Assembly (NCBI RefSeq): GCF_039543505.1
Contig: NZ_BAABJW010000005.1
Coordinates: forward strand, 245,842-309,841
Direction: 5' to 3'
DNA from: Litoribaculum gwangyangense
GTDB taxonomy: Bacteria; Bacteroidota; Bacteroidia; Flavobacteriales; Flavobacteriaceae
DNA length: 64,000 bases
Shown: piece by piece, positions 26,454-36,773 of the stretch
How the letters are laid out: each line of letters begins with the position of its first letter
Position numbering within the stretch: the stretch's first letter is position 1
The notes under the pieces: generated by a model
Databases searched by the model: none
Told to the model about the DNA's origin: nothing
The model's input: the letters and a program-made list of their open reading frames with translations, nothing else
Made by a program: the position numbers and the translations under genes

Positions 26454-28724
26454 ATGGCATTTGACATCGATATGATAAAAGGTGTTTACACCAAAATGGC
26501 AGAGCGCGTGGATAAAGCACGCGATATTGTGGGTAAACCTTTAACCCTTTCAGAAAAGATTTTATATTCACATTTATGGGATGGTAATCCTACAAAAGCT
26601 TTTGTTAGGGGAAAAGATTATGTAGATTTTGCACCAGATAGAATTGCATGTCAAGATGCCACAGCTCAAATGGCTTTATTGCAGTTTATGCAAGCTGGAA
26701 AAACCAAAGTGGCTGTTCCAACTACAGTACATTGTGATCACTTAATCCAGGCCAAAGATGGTGCAACAGCCGATTTAAAACATGCTAATAGTGTCAGTAG
26801 TGAGGTATTTAATTTTTTAGAATCAGTTTCAAATAAATATGGCATTGGTTTCTGGAAACCGGGTGCTGGAATTATTCACCAAGTTGTTTTGGAAAATTAT
26901 GCATTTCCAGGAGGTATGATGATTGGTACCGACTCGCACACAGTTAACGCTGGTGGTTTGGGTATGGTTGCCATAGGTGTTGGTGGCGCTGATGCGGTTG
27001 ATGTAATGGCAGGTATGGCTTGGGAACTAAAATTCCCAAAATTAATAGGAGTTAGATTAACCGGAAAATTATCTGGATGGACAGCTCCAAAAGATGTGAT
27101 TTTAAAAGTAGCTGAAATCCTTACTGTAAAAGGTGGGACTGGAGCCATTGTTGAATATTTTGGACCGGGTGCAACAGCAATGTCTTGTACAGGTAAAGGT
27201 ACTATTTGTAATATGGGTGCTGAAATAGGTGCAACAACTTCTACATTCGGTTATGATGAATCCATGGAGCGTTATTTACGTTCAACCGACCGCGCCGACG
27301 TTGCCGATGCAGCCAACAATATTAAAGAGTATTTAACTGCGGATGCTGAGGTATATGCAAATCCTGAGCAGTTTTTTGATCAAGTAATTGATATTAATTT
27401 ATCAGAATTAGGGCCTCTCCTGAACGGGCCATTCACTCCTGATTTATCAACCACTGTAGGTAGTGAAATGACTGAAAAGGCTAAAGTTAATGATTGGCCA
27501 GTAAAAGTTGAATGGGGTTTAATAGGGTCTTGTACAAACTCTTCTTATGAGGACTTATCAAGAGCATCATCTATTGCTCAACAAGCTTTAGATAAAGGAT
27601 TAAAAATGAAAGCGGAGCTTGGTATAAATCCAGGGTCGGAGCAAGTCCGTTATACTGCTGAAAGAGATGGTATTTTAGGCATATTTGAAAAATTAGATGC
27701 TAAAATATTCACAAATGCGTGTGGCCCATGTATCGGTCAATGGGCACGTTATAGTGACCCAAAAAATGCCCCTAAAAATAGCATTGTGCATTCCTTCAAT
27801 AGAAATTTCGCCAAACGCGCAGATGGTAATCCTAATACACATGCCTTTGTGGCATCTCCTGAAATTACTGCAGCTATAGCTATTGCTGGTCGTTTGGATT
27901 TTAACCCGATGACGGATAAGTTGATCAATGAAAAGGGACAAGAAGTGATGCTAGATGAGCCAACAGGTTGGGAATTACCGCCTAAAGGTTTTGATGTAAA
28001 AGATAATGGTTATTTAGCACCTGAGGCAGATGGAAGTCATGTTAAGGTTAAAGTAGCTGAGGATTCAGAAAGATTACAGTTATTAACCCCTTTTGAACCT
28101 ATTGGAAACACCATCAAAGGAGCTAAACTATTAATTAAAGCTCAAGGTAAGTGTACAACCGATCATATTTCTATGGCTGGGCCATGGTTACGTTTTAGGG
28201 GACATTTAGATAATATTGCCAATAATACTTTAATTGGAGCAGTAAATGCTTTTAACGAGAAAACGAACTTTGTTAAAAATCAATTAACAGGTGATTATGG
28301 TGGCGTTCCAGATGTACAAAGGGAATATAAAAAAGCTGGTATTAAATCAATTGTTGTAGGAGATCATAATTATGGTGAGGGTTCTTCTCGTGAGCATGCT
28401 GCTATGCAGCCAAGACATTTAGGTGTAGCTGCGGTTATAGTGAAGTCTTTTGCCCGTATACATGAAACAAACCTTAAAAAGCAAGGTATGTTGGCACTTA
28501 CATTTGCTAATGAAAATGACTACGATTTAATCAAAGAAGATGATACCTTCAATTTCTTGGATTTAAATGAATTTGCTCCAGAAAAACCTTTATCTGTAGA
28601 AGTCATTCATGAAGATGGGTCAAAAGATATTGTTAAATTGAATCATACGTACAATGCAGCTCAAATTGAATGGTTTAATGCAGGTTCTGCTTTAAACTTA
28701 ATCAAAATACAAAATGCATCGTAG
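26454..28724 (+). CDS. acn: Aconitate hydratase, mitochondrial type
   Basis: Interconverts citrate and isocitrate in the TCA cycle. It is 756 aa, close to mitochondrial aconitase and shorter than the bacterial AcnA of about 890. The 4Fe-4S ligands are C360 in GSCTNSSYE and C423 and C426 in [22 protein letters not shown] and the C-terminal swivel segment [22 protein letters not shown] are also conserved. Its own promoter and terminator make it a single transcription unit. Confidence 0.95.
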   Translation: MAFDIDMIKGVYTKMAERVDKARDIVGKPLTLSEKILYSHLWDGNPTKAFVRGKDYVDFAPDRIACQDATAQMALLQFMQAGKTKVAVPTTVHCDHLIQAKDGATADLKHANSVSSEVFNFLESVSNKYGIGFWKPGAGIIHQVVLENYAFPGGMMIGTDSHTVNAGGLGMVAIGVGGADAVDVMAGMAWELKFPKLIGVRLTGKLSGWTAPKDVILKVAEILTVKGGTGAIVEYFGPGATAMSCTGKGTICNMGAEIGATTSTFGYDESMERYLRSTDRADVADAANNIKEYLTADAEVYANPEQFFDQVIDINLSELGPLLNGPFTPDLSTTVGSEMTEKAKVNDWPVKVEWGLIGSCTNSSYEDLSRASSIAQQALDKGLKMKAELGINPGSEQVRYTAERDGILGIFEKLDAKIFTNACGPCIGQWARYSDPKNAPKNSIVHSFNRNFAKRADGNPNTHAFVASPEITAAIAIAGRLDFNPMTDKLINEKGQEVMLDEPTGWELPPKGFDVKDNGYLAPEADGSHVKVKVAEDSERLQLLTPFEPIGNTIKGAKLLIKAQGKCTTDHISMAGPWLRFRGHLDNIANNTLIGAVNAFNEKTNFVKNQLTGDYGGVPDVQREYKKAGIKSIVVGDHNYGEGSSREHAAMQPRHLGVAAVIVKSFARIHETNLKKQGMLALTFANENDYDLIKEDDTFNFLDLNEFAPEKPLSVEVIHEDGSKDIVKLNHTYNAAQIEWFNAGSALNLIKIQNAS

Positions 28725-28747
28725 TAGATGATATATAGTATAAACTG

Positions 28748-28777
28748 AAAAATCCAGCTTATTTTGCTGGATTTTTT
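28748..28777 (+). terminator. Terminator of the aconitase gene
   Basis: AAAAATCCAGC (28748-28758), 7-nt loop, GCTGGATTTTTT (28766-28777). The T run follows directly. Confidence 0.88.
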
Positions 28778-28834
28778 GTTTTTCAGTCGTTAATAAAAAC
28801 AATATATAATTGTATTTTTACCAAAACACGTACT

Positions 28835-29608
28835 ATGAACTCCAGAGCAAATCAACTACAGGCTTTTGACCGTTTATTGACTATTATGGATGAACTTCGG
28901 GCTCAGTGTCCATGGGATAAAAAACAAACCATGGAAACCTTACGCCACCTGACCATCGAAGAAACTTATGAACTAGGTGATGCTATTTTAGATCATGATT
29001 TGCAAGAGATTAAAAAAGAATTGGGTGATGTGCTTCTGCATATCGTTTTTTATGCCAAAATAGGAAGTGAGACCAACGATTTTGATATCGCCGATGTATG
29101 TAATGGTATTTGTGACAAGTTGATAGGCAGACATCCACATATTTATGGAGACGTGAAAGTTGATAATGAAGAAGATGTGAAACGTAATTGGGAAAACTTA
29201 AAACTTAAAGAGGGTAAAAACAGTGTTTTGGAAGGCGTACCTAAGAGTTTACCTGCTTTGGTAAAAGCCAATAGAATTCAAGAGAAAGTAGCAGGTGTTG
29301 GTTTTGATTGGGAAGCACCCCATCAAGTTTGGGAAAAGGTTGAGGAAGAATTAAATGAATTTAAAGCCGAAGTGCAATCTGGCAACCAAGACAAAATGGA
29401 AAGTGAGTTTGGAGATGTCATGTTTTCGATGGTGAATTATGCCCGTTTTTTGAATATAAACCCAGAAAATGCTTTAGAAAGAACCAATAAAAAATTTTCA
29501 AAACGATTTCAATACCTAGAAAATAAGGCTAAGAGTTTAAATAAGCCTTTAAAAGATATGACCTTAGCCGAAATGGATGTATTTTGGGAGGAAGCGAAAA
29601 TGCTTTAG
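28835..29608 (+). CDS. mazG: Nucleoside triphosphate pyrophosphohydrolase MazG
   Basis: Hydrolyses (d)NTPs to monophosphates and pyrophosphate; in E. coli it also lowers ppGpp. It is 257 aa with the two MazG domains. Motifs are the CPWDKKQTMETLRHLTIEE segment near the start, the metal site EETYELGDAIL with ELGDVLLHIVFYAK, and a second EEELNEF with EFGDVMFSMVNYAR. TATTTTTA, one mismatch from the -7 box, lies about 20 nt upstream. It follows the aconitase terminator and is read in the same direction as the T9SS gene 90 nt downstream. Confidence 0.92.
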   Translation: MNSRANQLQAFDRLLTIMDELRAQCPWDKKQTMETLRHLTIEETYELGDAILDHDLQEIKKELGDVLLHIVFYAKIGSETNDFDIADVCNGICDKLIGRHPHIYGDVKVDNEEDVKRNWENLKLKEGKNSVLEGVPKSLPALVKANRIQEKVAGVGFDWEAPHQVWEKVEEELNEFKAEVQSGNQDKMESEFGDVMFSMVNYARFLNINPENALERTNKKFSKRFQYLENKAKSLNKPLKDMTLAEMDVFWEEAKML

Positions 29609-29650
29609 AGCTTTGATGTTTTTATAGTGTTTTTTGTCTTTAACGCAGGA

Positions 29651-29658
29651 TAGATTTG
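29651..29658 (+). promoter_or_regulatory. -7 promoter box (TAGATTTG) of the T9SS type B gene
   Basis: Exact TAnnTTTG, 41 nt before the ATG at 29700. A TTTG at 29633-29636 is only 14 nt upstream, shorter than usual. Confidence 0.45.
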
Positions 29659-29699
29659 CTAAATCTAAAATTATCAGTTTTTTTAATGAATTGCTTTCA

Positions 29700-32600
29700 A
29701 TGTTCAAAAAAATAGAGTTCACATATATAATATTTTTTTTTCTAGGAATTTCTTGTTTGGCACAAAATGAAGCACCCGTATTAACAGCTTCCGGTAATCA
29801 AACTTATTGTCCTAAAAGTCAAATAAATATTGTTACCGATTTTAATATTACGGATCCTGATGATACAGAAATAGAGGCATTATATATCCAAATTTCTAAA
29901 GGATACATTCAGGGAGAAGATAACCTTATATTAACTGGTTTACATCCAAACATATTAACTTCTTGGAATGTAGAGCAAGGGAAGCTTACACTCTTTGGTT
30001 TGGGATCTAATCCAGTTAGTTATATCGATTTAATCGCAGCTACTAAAAATGTTGTTTTTGAAAGTACAAGCAATTTTCCTATCGATAAAGGTTTTTCTAT
30101 AACTATTGGAGATGCTAATTACCTGCCTTCTACAGATCATTATTATGAATATGTTCCTAATTTGGGAATTACCTGGACGTCAGCTAGAATAGCTGCTGCT
30201 AGCCGCACCTATTTTGGTTTACAAGGGTATTTAGCAACTATTACATCGGCTGAAGAAGCTCAATTGTCAGGAGAACAAGCTGCTGGCGCCGGTTGGATAG
30301 GAGGAAGTGATGCTGAAACGGAAGGCGTTTGGAAATGGGTTACAGGCCCTGAAGCTGGCACTATTTTTTGGAATGGTTTAAGTAACGGTTCAACACCTAA
30401 TTATGCGAATTGGAACATTGGAGAACCTAATCAGTTTAGAGATGAGGATTATGTTCATATAACAGATCCATCAATCGGAAATAGAGGTGCTTGGAACGAT
30501 TTACCAAATGCGGGTGAAGCATTTGGGCCTTATCAGCCAAAAGGTTACATTGTAGAGTATGGTGGTTCACCTGGAGACCCCGTTTTAAATATATCGGCAA
30601 GTTCAAATTTATTTGTTTATTCCATTATTGATACTACTCCTGCCAGTATATGTGGTATTGGTAGTGTTACTTTAGAGGCAACAGCGTCAGAGGGCGATGT
30701 ACTATGGTTTGATTCAATATCAAGTACAACAGCATTATTTAGTGGTACAGTTTTTACAACACCTATCATAAATTCAACCACTACCTATTATGTTCTAGCA
30801 TCGGTAAATGGTTGTTTAGAAGGACAAAGGGTGCCAGTTACTGCTACCGTTACACCATTACCAAGTATTGAATCTGTTTCAGGGGATTTGGTTTGTGAAT
30901 TTGGCTCTGGAACTTTATTAGCGACTACTTCTACTGGAGAAATTAATTGGTATAATTCACCAATTGGTGGTACCTCAATATTTACGGGTAACTCTTTTAC
31001 CACGCCCATTCTAAATAACACGACGACCTATTATGCAGAGGCTTCAGTAAATGGTTGCACAAGTGCTTCAAGAACCCCTGTTTCATTAATCGTACAAAAA
31101 ACACCATTACCAACAGCTAATTCAAACCAAGACTTTTGTGATATTGAACAAGCTACTATTGCAAATCTTTCAGCTGCTGGAAATACATTATTATGGTATT
31201 TAACAAGTTCTGGAGGTGTTCCCGCTAATAGTTCAGATTTATTGACTTCTCAGACCTATTATGTTTCCCAAACCATTGATGGTTGCGAAAGTATTGACAG
31301 AACCCCCGTTAATGTTACCATACACCAAACTGTTGTTTTACCAGATGTCTCAACAATTCTAAATTTATTCGAATGCGACTCATCCTTGGACGGCGATGAT
31401 ACTAATGGATTCACAACTTTTGATTTAACAACTAATGAATCTATTTTATTGAATGGAAAATCTGATGCTGATTTTTCATTTAATTACTTTACAGATGCAG
31501 GATATTCCAACCCTATTTCTACGCCATCAAATGAATTTATTAATACTATCGTAGGTGGACAAACCATTTATGTTCGAATCACTAATATTTTCAATAACTT
31601 TTGTTATACAGATACTTTTTTTAATATTCAGGTAAATGAATTACCTCAAATACAAAATTCAATTGTTTTTAAGAATTGTGACGAAGATGGTTTTGCAGAT
31701 GGTATTACCGATTTTAATTTAACTGAGGCTAACGACATTATTTCCAATATCAACAGCTCTGGTATCACAATAACTTATTATTTATCTGAAGTTGATGCTA
31801 ATTTTGGCACTAATGAAATTTCATCAATTTATAATAATCAAACTTCAAATACGGTTTATGCTCGAGTTGAAAACAGTGCTGGATGTTTCAGAATTTCAAC
31901 TATAAATTTAGAGGTTTCAACTACATCATTCCCTCAAGGTTTTCTTCAAGAATTGGATACTTGTGATGATGACGATACCATTGATGGCTTGCATGTTTTT
32001 GATTTAACCCAGGTTTCTGATGATTTTCTGGCACAATTCCCATCGGGCCAAAATTTAAGTGTTCATTATTTTGAAACTTTAAATGACGCCCAATTGGAGC
32101 AAAATGAAATTCTTCAAACTGAAAATTACATGAGTACCACCCCTTTTTCACAAACTTTATTTGTGCGTGTTGAAAGCGATGATAATGGTGATTGTTTTGG
32201 CATTGGTCCGCATTTGCTTTTAACAGTTTATCCCAGACCTGAGTTTGAGGTAGATAATTCTGAGATTTATTGTTTGGATAACAATCCCATTACACTAACT
32301 ACTTTTAACCCGAATGGGAATTTTACATACCAATGGGTTAACACTAATGGTGATGTTGTTAGTGACATGGCATTTGCTGAAGTTATTTCAGGTGGAGAAT
32401 ATACTGTTATAGCCACCTCAGGTTTTGGTTGCGATTCATTTCCAGTGATATTTTCGGTTGTTGAGTCTGCTGTTGCGAGCATTGATTTAGATGACATAAC
32501 CATTGTCGAACTCTCCGATAATAATAGTATCACCATCAATAATGAGAATAATAATTTAGGAATTGGAGATTATGAATTCTCACTGGATAATATTGACGGG

Positions 32601-32981
32601 CCTTATAGAAGTCAAACTTATTTTGATAAAGTAGGAGCTGGTTCACATATTATTTATGTAAGAGACAAAAATGGTTGTGGTATAGTATTCCTAGAAGTTT
32701 TTATTCTAGGATTTCCTAAGTATTTCACACCCAATGGGGATGGAACGAACGATTTTTGGGCTATAAAAGGTTTAGGAACCGATTTCACCAATGCATCAAA
32801 AGTGACTGTTTTTGATAGGTATGGAAAATTAATAAGACAAATAAATGCCATAAACGGTGCTTGGGATGGGACTTTTAATGGTAAAGAGTTACCAAATTCG
32901 GATTATTGGTTTGTAGCGGAATTGGTTGAAAGTACAGGAAACATAAGAACCTACAAAGGGCACTTTAGTTTAGTTAGATAA
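29700..32981 (+). CDS. T9SS type B surface protein with C-type lectin and Ig-like domains
   Basis: 1093 aa from the ATG at 29700 (MFKKIEFTYII), chosen because it gives a clean signal peptide ending SCLAQ; the TTG at 29634 does not. A C-type lectin domain spans about 146-287, with the sugar/calcium motifs EPN at 242-244 and WND at 265-267, as in mannose-type lectins. Then follow several Ig-like repeats, with phrases such as NSTTTYYVLASVNGC and NNTTTYYAEASVNGC. The last 90 residues (from about 1004, FPKYFTPNGDGTNDFW, ending GHFSLVR) are a T9SS type B sorting domain. It is probably displayed or released at the cell surface as an adhesin. The gene ends 7 bp from the convergent DUF349 gene. Confidence 0.88.
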   Translation: MFKKIEFTYIIFFFLGISCLAQNEAPVLTASGNQTYCPKSQINIVTDFNITDPDDTEIEALYIQISKGYIQGEDNLILTGLHPNILTSWNVEQGKLTLFGLGSNPVSYIDLIAATKNVVFESTSNFPIDKGFSITIGDANYLPSTDHYYEYVPNLGITWTSARIAAASRTYFGLQGYLATITSAEEAQLSGEQAAGAGWIGGSDAETEGVWKWVTGPEAGTIFWNGLSNGSTPNYANWNIGEPNQFRDEDYVHITDPSIGNRGAWNDLPNAGEAFGPYQPKGYIVEYGGSPGDPVLNISASSNLFVYSIIDTTPASICGIGSVTLEATASEGDVLWFDSISSTTALFSGTVFTTPIINSTTTYYVLASVNGCLEGQRVPVTATVTPLPSIESVSGDLVCEFGSGTLLATTSTGEINWYNSPIGGTSIFTGNSFTTPILNNTTTYYAEASVNGCTSASRTPVSLIVQKTPLPTANSNQDFCDIEQATIANLSAAGNTLLWYLTSSGGVPANSSDLLTSQTYYVSQTIDGCESIDRTPVNVTIHQTVVLPDVSTILNLFECDSSLDGDDTNGFTTFDLTTNESILLNGKSDADFSFNYFTDAGYSNPISTPSNEFINTIVGGQTIYVRITNIFNNFCYTDTFFNIQVNELPQIQNSIVFKNCDEDGFADGITDFNLTEANDIISNINSSGITITYYLSEVDANFGTNEISSIYNNQTSNTVYARVENSAGCFRISTINLEVSTTSFPQGFLQELDTCDDDDTIDGLHVFDLTQVSDDFLAQFPSGQNLSVHYFETLNDAQLEQNEILQTENYMSTTPFSQTLFVRVESDDNGDCFGIGPHLLLTVYPRPEFEVDNSEIYCLDNNPITLTTFNPNGNFTYQWVNTNGDVVSDMAFAEVISGGEYTVIATSGFGCDSFPVIFSVVESAVASIDLDDITIVELSDNNSITINNENNNLGIGDYEFSLDNIDGPYRSQTYFDKVGAGSHIIYVRDKNGCGIVFLEVFILGFPKYFTPNGDGTNDFWAIKGLGTDFTNASKVTVFDRYGKLIRQINAINGAWDGTFNGKELPNSDYWFVAELVESTGNIRTYKGHFSLVR

Positions 32982-32988
32982 GCTGTAT

Positions 32989-34914
32989 TTAATATAAATC
33001 CTTGATTTTTTTGAGTTTGCTTTTCCAAAGTTTTAAAGATTCTTTGTGGGCTTTTATATTATTATGAACTTCTTTCACAAGTGGATTATCATCATCAACA
33101 TTAGTGAAAAACTGTAAATTATTTTCCAACTGATTGATTTGACTTTTCACTTCACTTATTTTTTTACTGATAAAAGTTCGTTCGTTATCTAAATCTCTAT
33201 TATCATCAGCGGCATTTAAGGTGTCTAATTTATTCTCAAACTTAATCATCTCCACTTCATTTTTCTCCATATCCAAACTCGTTAACAAACTATCAATTGT
33301 TTTTTGAAACTTACCTTCAATGTATCGTTTATCATTTGGAACTCTTCCAATATCTTGCCATTGTGAAATGTATCCTTTGATAAGTTCAATATTACTTTCT
33401 TTAGAACCTTTTAGTTTTAATTCTTTTAAAGTGTCTAGCAACTCATTTTTTTTATTAAAGGCTTCAATAAACTCTTTATTTGCAGCATTTTTATTGGCAT
33501 GTATTCTGTCAAAATAGTAATTACATGCTGTTTTAAAACGTTTCCAAATTTTATCGCTGTCTTTTCTGGGAACATGCCCAATTTTCTTCCAATCGCTTTG
33601 AATTTTTTTCATCAAAGGCGTCGTAACTTCAAAATCATCACTGTCTTTATTATCTTCAGCAATTTTTATTAAATCTAACTTTTTCTGAAGATTGTTGTAT
33701 TGGTCTTTTTTGAGTTCCTTATAAAACGCATTCTTTTTTCTATTGAACCTCCTTACGGAGTCCTTAAATTTTGCCCAAGTATCTTCATTCACTTTTAAAG
33801 GTACTTTACCAGCATTGAAAAAAGCTTCCCTTAAGGTCTCAACTTCTTTTATCTTGTTTTGTAAACCACCGTGCGATTTATTTTCTTGAGCTGTAATGGC
33901 ATCTATTTTCGCAATGATTTCAAGCTTTTTATCAAGATTTTTCTCGTAAATCTTATCTATCTCTTGGTAGTATACTTGTCTTTTATCATTGATTGTTTTT
34001 GTTGCTGTTTTAAAACGTTGCCAAATTTCCTCGCGATGTTCTTTTCCAACAGGTCCTAGTTCCTCTTTCCACATTTTGTGCAACTCTTGTAATTCCCTAA
34101 AAGCACGCATGACATCATCATCTTTGGCAAGCTCTTCCGCACGCTCAATAATCAATAATTTTTTCTCTAAATTATGTTTAAAGTCTAAATCGCGTAAATC
34201 TCTGTTTAAATGTAAAAAATCATAAAACATCTCAACATGGTGGTGGTAGCTGTTCCAAGCATTATTGTACTTATCCCTTGGAATTGGGCCGGTATTACGC
34301 CAGCGCTCTTGTAGTTCCTTAAAGTGCTTATAAGTAGTGTTGATGTTTTCTTCAACGTTTATCAAACCTTTTAGTTCCTCAATAATTTCGAGTTTATCGG
34401 CTAGATTTTGTTTAAGGTTTTTTTCTAAATTTTGATAATGGTCATTTAATTTTTTTCTGTATTCCCTGTAAGCTTCTTTGAATCTTTTTTGAATAGGAGA
34501 GGAGTAATAAAAATCAATTTCGTTACCTCCATCATTTAAAAAATCTTCTTTCTTTTCATCTAGTAAAGCTTGGAATTTAGTCTTGAATTCAGTGTTTATG
34601 CTATGTACATGTGACCTAATAGCCTGTACTTTTTCGTTCTTAATAAGTTTTTCCAACTCAATAGCTAAGGCCTCCAAAGACATGGAATCGTATTCTTTTA
34701 CTTCAATTTTATGTCTGTCTTTATTACCTTCATCTTCAGCGTCTTCCGCATTGGATTCCTCTATCTCATTCAAGACTTCATCATGATCATCAGTTGATAA
34801 AATAGGCGTTGCTGTTTCCTCAACTTGTTTGTTTTTATTTGATTCCAAAGACGTTTCTTTAGGACTATCCTCATGTAATCCTCCAGTTTCAGTTAGTTTA
34901 TTAATATCAGACAT
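32989..34914 (-). CDS. DUF349 repeat protein
   Basis: 641 aa, cytoplasmic, mostly helical coiled coil. The N-terminal 80 residues are very acidic (runs of E and D) and probably disordered. About five DUF349 units follow, each with a W-x3-G-x-(V/I)-P core: ERWRNTGPIPRDKYNNAW, MWKEELGPVGKEHREEIWQ, EAFFNAGKVPLKVNEDTW, DWKKIGHVPRKDSDKIW and QWQDIGRVPNDKRYIEG. The function of DUF349 is not established. No -7 box was found upstream. Convergent, with a 7-bp gap to the lectin-domain gene. Confidence 0.88.
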   Translation of the reverse strand: MSDINKLTETGGLHEDSPKETSLESNKNKQVEETATPILSTDDHDEVLNEIEESNAEDAEDEGNKDRHKIEVKEYDSMSLEALAIELEKLIKNEKVQAIRSHVHSINTEFKTKFQALLDEKKEDFLNDGGNEIDFYYSSPIQKRFKEAYREYRKKLNDHYQNLEKNLKQNLADKLEIIEELKGLINVEENINTTYKHFKELQERWRNTGPIPRDKYNNAWNSYHHHVEMFYDFLHLNRDLRDLDFKHNLEKKLLIIERAEELAKDDDVMRAFRELQELHKMWKEELGPVGKEHREEIWQRFKTATKTINDKRQVYYQEIDKIYEKNLDKKLEIIAKIDAITAQENKSHGGLQNKIKEVETLREAFFNAGKVPLKVNEDTWAKFKDSVRRFNRKKNAFYKELKKDQYNNLQKKLDLIKIAEDNKDSDDFEVTTPLMKKIQSDWKKIGHVPRKDSDKIWKRFKTACNYYFDRIHANKNAANKEFIEAFNKKNELLDTLKELKLKGSKESNIELIKGYISQWQDIGRVPNDKRYIEGKFQKTIDSLLTSLDMEKNEVEMIKFENKLDTLNAADDNRDLDNERTFISKKISEVKSQINQLENNLQFFTNVDDDNPLVKEVHNNIKAHKESLKLWKSKLKKIKDLY

Positions 34915-35019
34915 TTTAAAAAATGTTAGGGTTCGTGCAATTCTTTTGACATTAAAGATACTAACAAGTACAGTATTTACAAAGTCTTAAAATAGGTTTT
35001 AATAATTATGTTGGAAGTT

Positions 35020-35760
35020 TCAATGTAAATTCCAAATAGACCACGCCTTTTCTGCTTGAAATTTAAGCATGTTCAATCCGTTTATGGTGATGGCTTTATT
35101 TTTCTTTCCTTGCTTTAAAAACAAGGTTTCATCAGGATTATAAATTAAATCGAAAAGGATATGGTTTTCATTTATCGCTTCATAAGGAATATTGGGGCTA
35201 TCATTGACGTTTGGAAATGTACCCAGTGGCGTACAATTGATTATAATTTGGTGATTATTTATATCGTTTTCGGTTAGTGTATCATAAGAAAAAGTAACGT
35301 TATTTGATAGTTTTCTAGAAACATAATGATAAGAAATACCAAGTTCTTTTAAGCTATAAGCAATAGCTTTACTAGCGCCGCCAGTACCCAAAATCAAAGC
35401 TTTTTTATGATGCGGTTTTAAAAACGGTTTAAGTGATTTTTTAAATCCGTAACAATCTGTATTATAACCAACTAAATTGCCTTTTTTGGTTATTTTGATG
35501 GTGTTAACAGCACCAATTTCTTTGGCTTTTTTATTTATTTTATCAAGAAAAGGCATCACCGCTTCTTTATATGGAATGGTAACGTTTAAGCCCTTTAAAT
35601 CTTTGGTGTTTTTTACTATAGATGTAAATAAATCGATATTGTCAATATCAAAATTTTCGTAGGTTGTATCCATAATATTCTCATTATTAAATTTCTTTTT
35701 AAAATATGTTCTTGAGAACGAATAGGATATATTTTTACCTAAAAGACCTAATTTATTCAT
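35020..35760 (-). CDS. aroE: Shikimate dehydrogenase
   Basis: Reduces 3-dehydroshikimate to shikimate with NADPH in aromatic amino acid synthesis. It is 246 aa, a little short for AroE (usually about 270), as in other Bacteroidota. The shikimate site shows SYSFS near 12-16, NVTIPYKEAV with K65 and NTD with D102. The nucleotide turn is LILGTGGASKAIAYSL. It overlaps the upstream DUF368 gene by 4 bp and so is the last gene of the aroE-DUF368-DUF368 operon. Confidence 0.93.
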   Translation of the reverse strand: MNKLGLLGKNISYSFSRTYFKKKFNNENIMDTTYENFDIDNIDLFTSIVKNTKDLKGLNVTIPYKEAVMPFLDKINKKAKEIGAVNTIKITKKGNLVGYNTDCYGFKKSLKPFLKPHHKKALILGTGGASKAIAYSLKELGISYHYVSRKLSNNVTFSYDTLTENDINNHQIIINCTPLGTFPNVNDSPNIPYEAINENHILFDLIYNPDETLFLKQGKKNKAITINGLNMLKFQAEKAWSIWNLH

Positions 35761-36773
35761 TTTTGCTTTCTAGTTTTTTGTCCGTACCATTCCAGTGCTA
35801 AAACAATTGCAATTCCTAGGAAAATGTAAGCAATGGCATAATAAGTTTCCGTATTTAAAGTCGGTAAATACCTTTGGTAATTTTGGATAATTTTTTCCCC
35901 TGTAGAATCCAATAGGTATGCACCTTGGTCATTTATTTTATAAATGGTTTTTTTCCATGGCCAAACAACTCCAAGGGAGCCAATAATAAAACCTATAATT
36001 GCAGAAAGAGTAATGCTTTTGTAGTGTTTAAGTATATAACTTAAAATATGCGAAAACGTTACCAAACCTGTTACAGAGCCTAAAGTAAATACTCCCAAAA
36101 CCTTTAACATTCTAATTCGATATGGGTTATTAATGAAATTAAAGTCGCCACTAATAATATTTGAAAATGTATCAAACAAGGCATTTACAGAATCTACCAA
36201 AAGCAGCACATAATTACCTAAAAGAATAAGAATGAAGGATCCTGAGAACCCGGGAAGCGTCATACCAGAAACGCTAATTATTCCACAGAAAAAAACAAAT
36301 AATAAATGGTCATTTTCCTTAGCGGGATTTAAAAAACTTATACCAACACCCATTAGAATACCTATAATTAAGGAGGTGTAGGTTTTGTAATTCCAATCTC
36401 TAAAATCTTTGTTTATATAATAAATGGAACCAATAATCATTCCAAAAAACACGCTCCAAACATAGAGTTCGTAATATTTAATGAGATAATCAAGAATTTT
36501 AGAAATACTAAAGTAACTTACAATCATCCCGAAAAAAAGAAGACCCAAAAATTTACCATTAATGTATCTGTAAAAACTTTTAAACCTACCATTAAAAAGC
36601 AATTTAAATGCTTTTCTATTCACTTTTTTAAGTGAATAAATAAACTCTTCATAAAAGCCAGCAACAAAGGCTACTACACCACCAGAAACTCCGGGTACTT
36701 TGTTAGCAGCACCCATGCCTAAACCCTTAAGGATTAGAAAAATTTTATCTGTAAGTGTTCTGGTACTTTCCAT
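35757..36773 (-). CDS. DUF368 membrane protein, second copy
   Basis: 338 aa, polytopic (about 8-9 helices). The family mark is GMGAANKVPGVSGGVVAFV near the N-terminus, repeated in a second form in the middle (ISVSGMTLPGFSGSFILI), which reflects the internal duplication of the family. DUF368 proteins (PopT) have recently been linked to undecaprenyl-phosphate recycling across the inner membrane; that role is from literature on other bacteria. It shares one base with its paralogue upstream and overlaps aroE by 4 bp downstream. It diverges from the other copy, with a longer C-terminal region. Confidence 0.85.
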   Translation of the reverse strand: MESTRTLTDKIFLILKGLGMGAANKVPGVSGGVVAFVAGFYEEFIYSLKKVNRKAFKLLFNGRFKSFYRYINGKFLGLLFFGMIVSYFSISKILDYLIKYYELYVWSVFFGMIIGSIYYINKDFRDWNYKTYTSLIIGILMGVGISFLNPAKENDHLLFVFFCGIISVSGMTLPGFSGSFILILLGNYVLLLVDSVNALFDTFSNIISGDFNFINNPYRIRMLKVLGVFTLGSVTGLVTFSHILSYILKHYKSITLSAIIGFIIGSLGVVWPWKKTIYKINDQGAYLLDSTGEKIIQNYQRYLPTLNTETYYAIAYIFLGIAIVLALEWYGQKTRKQK

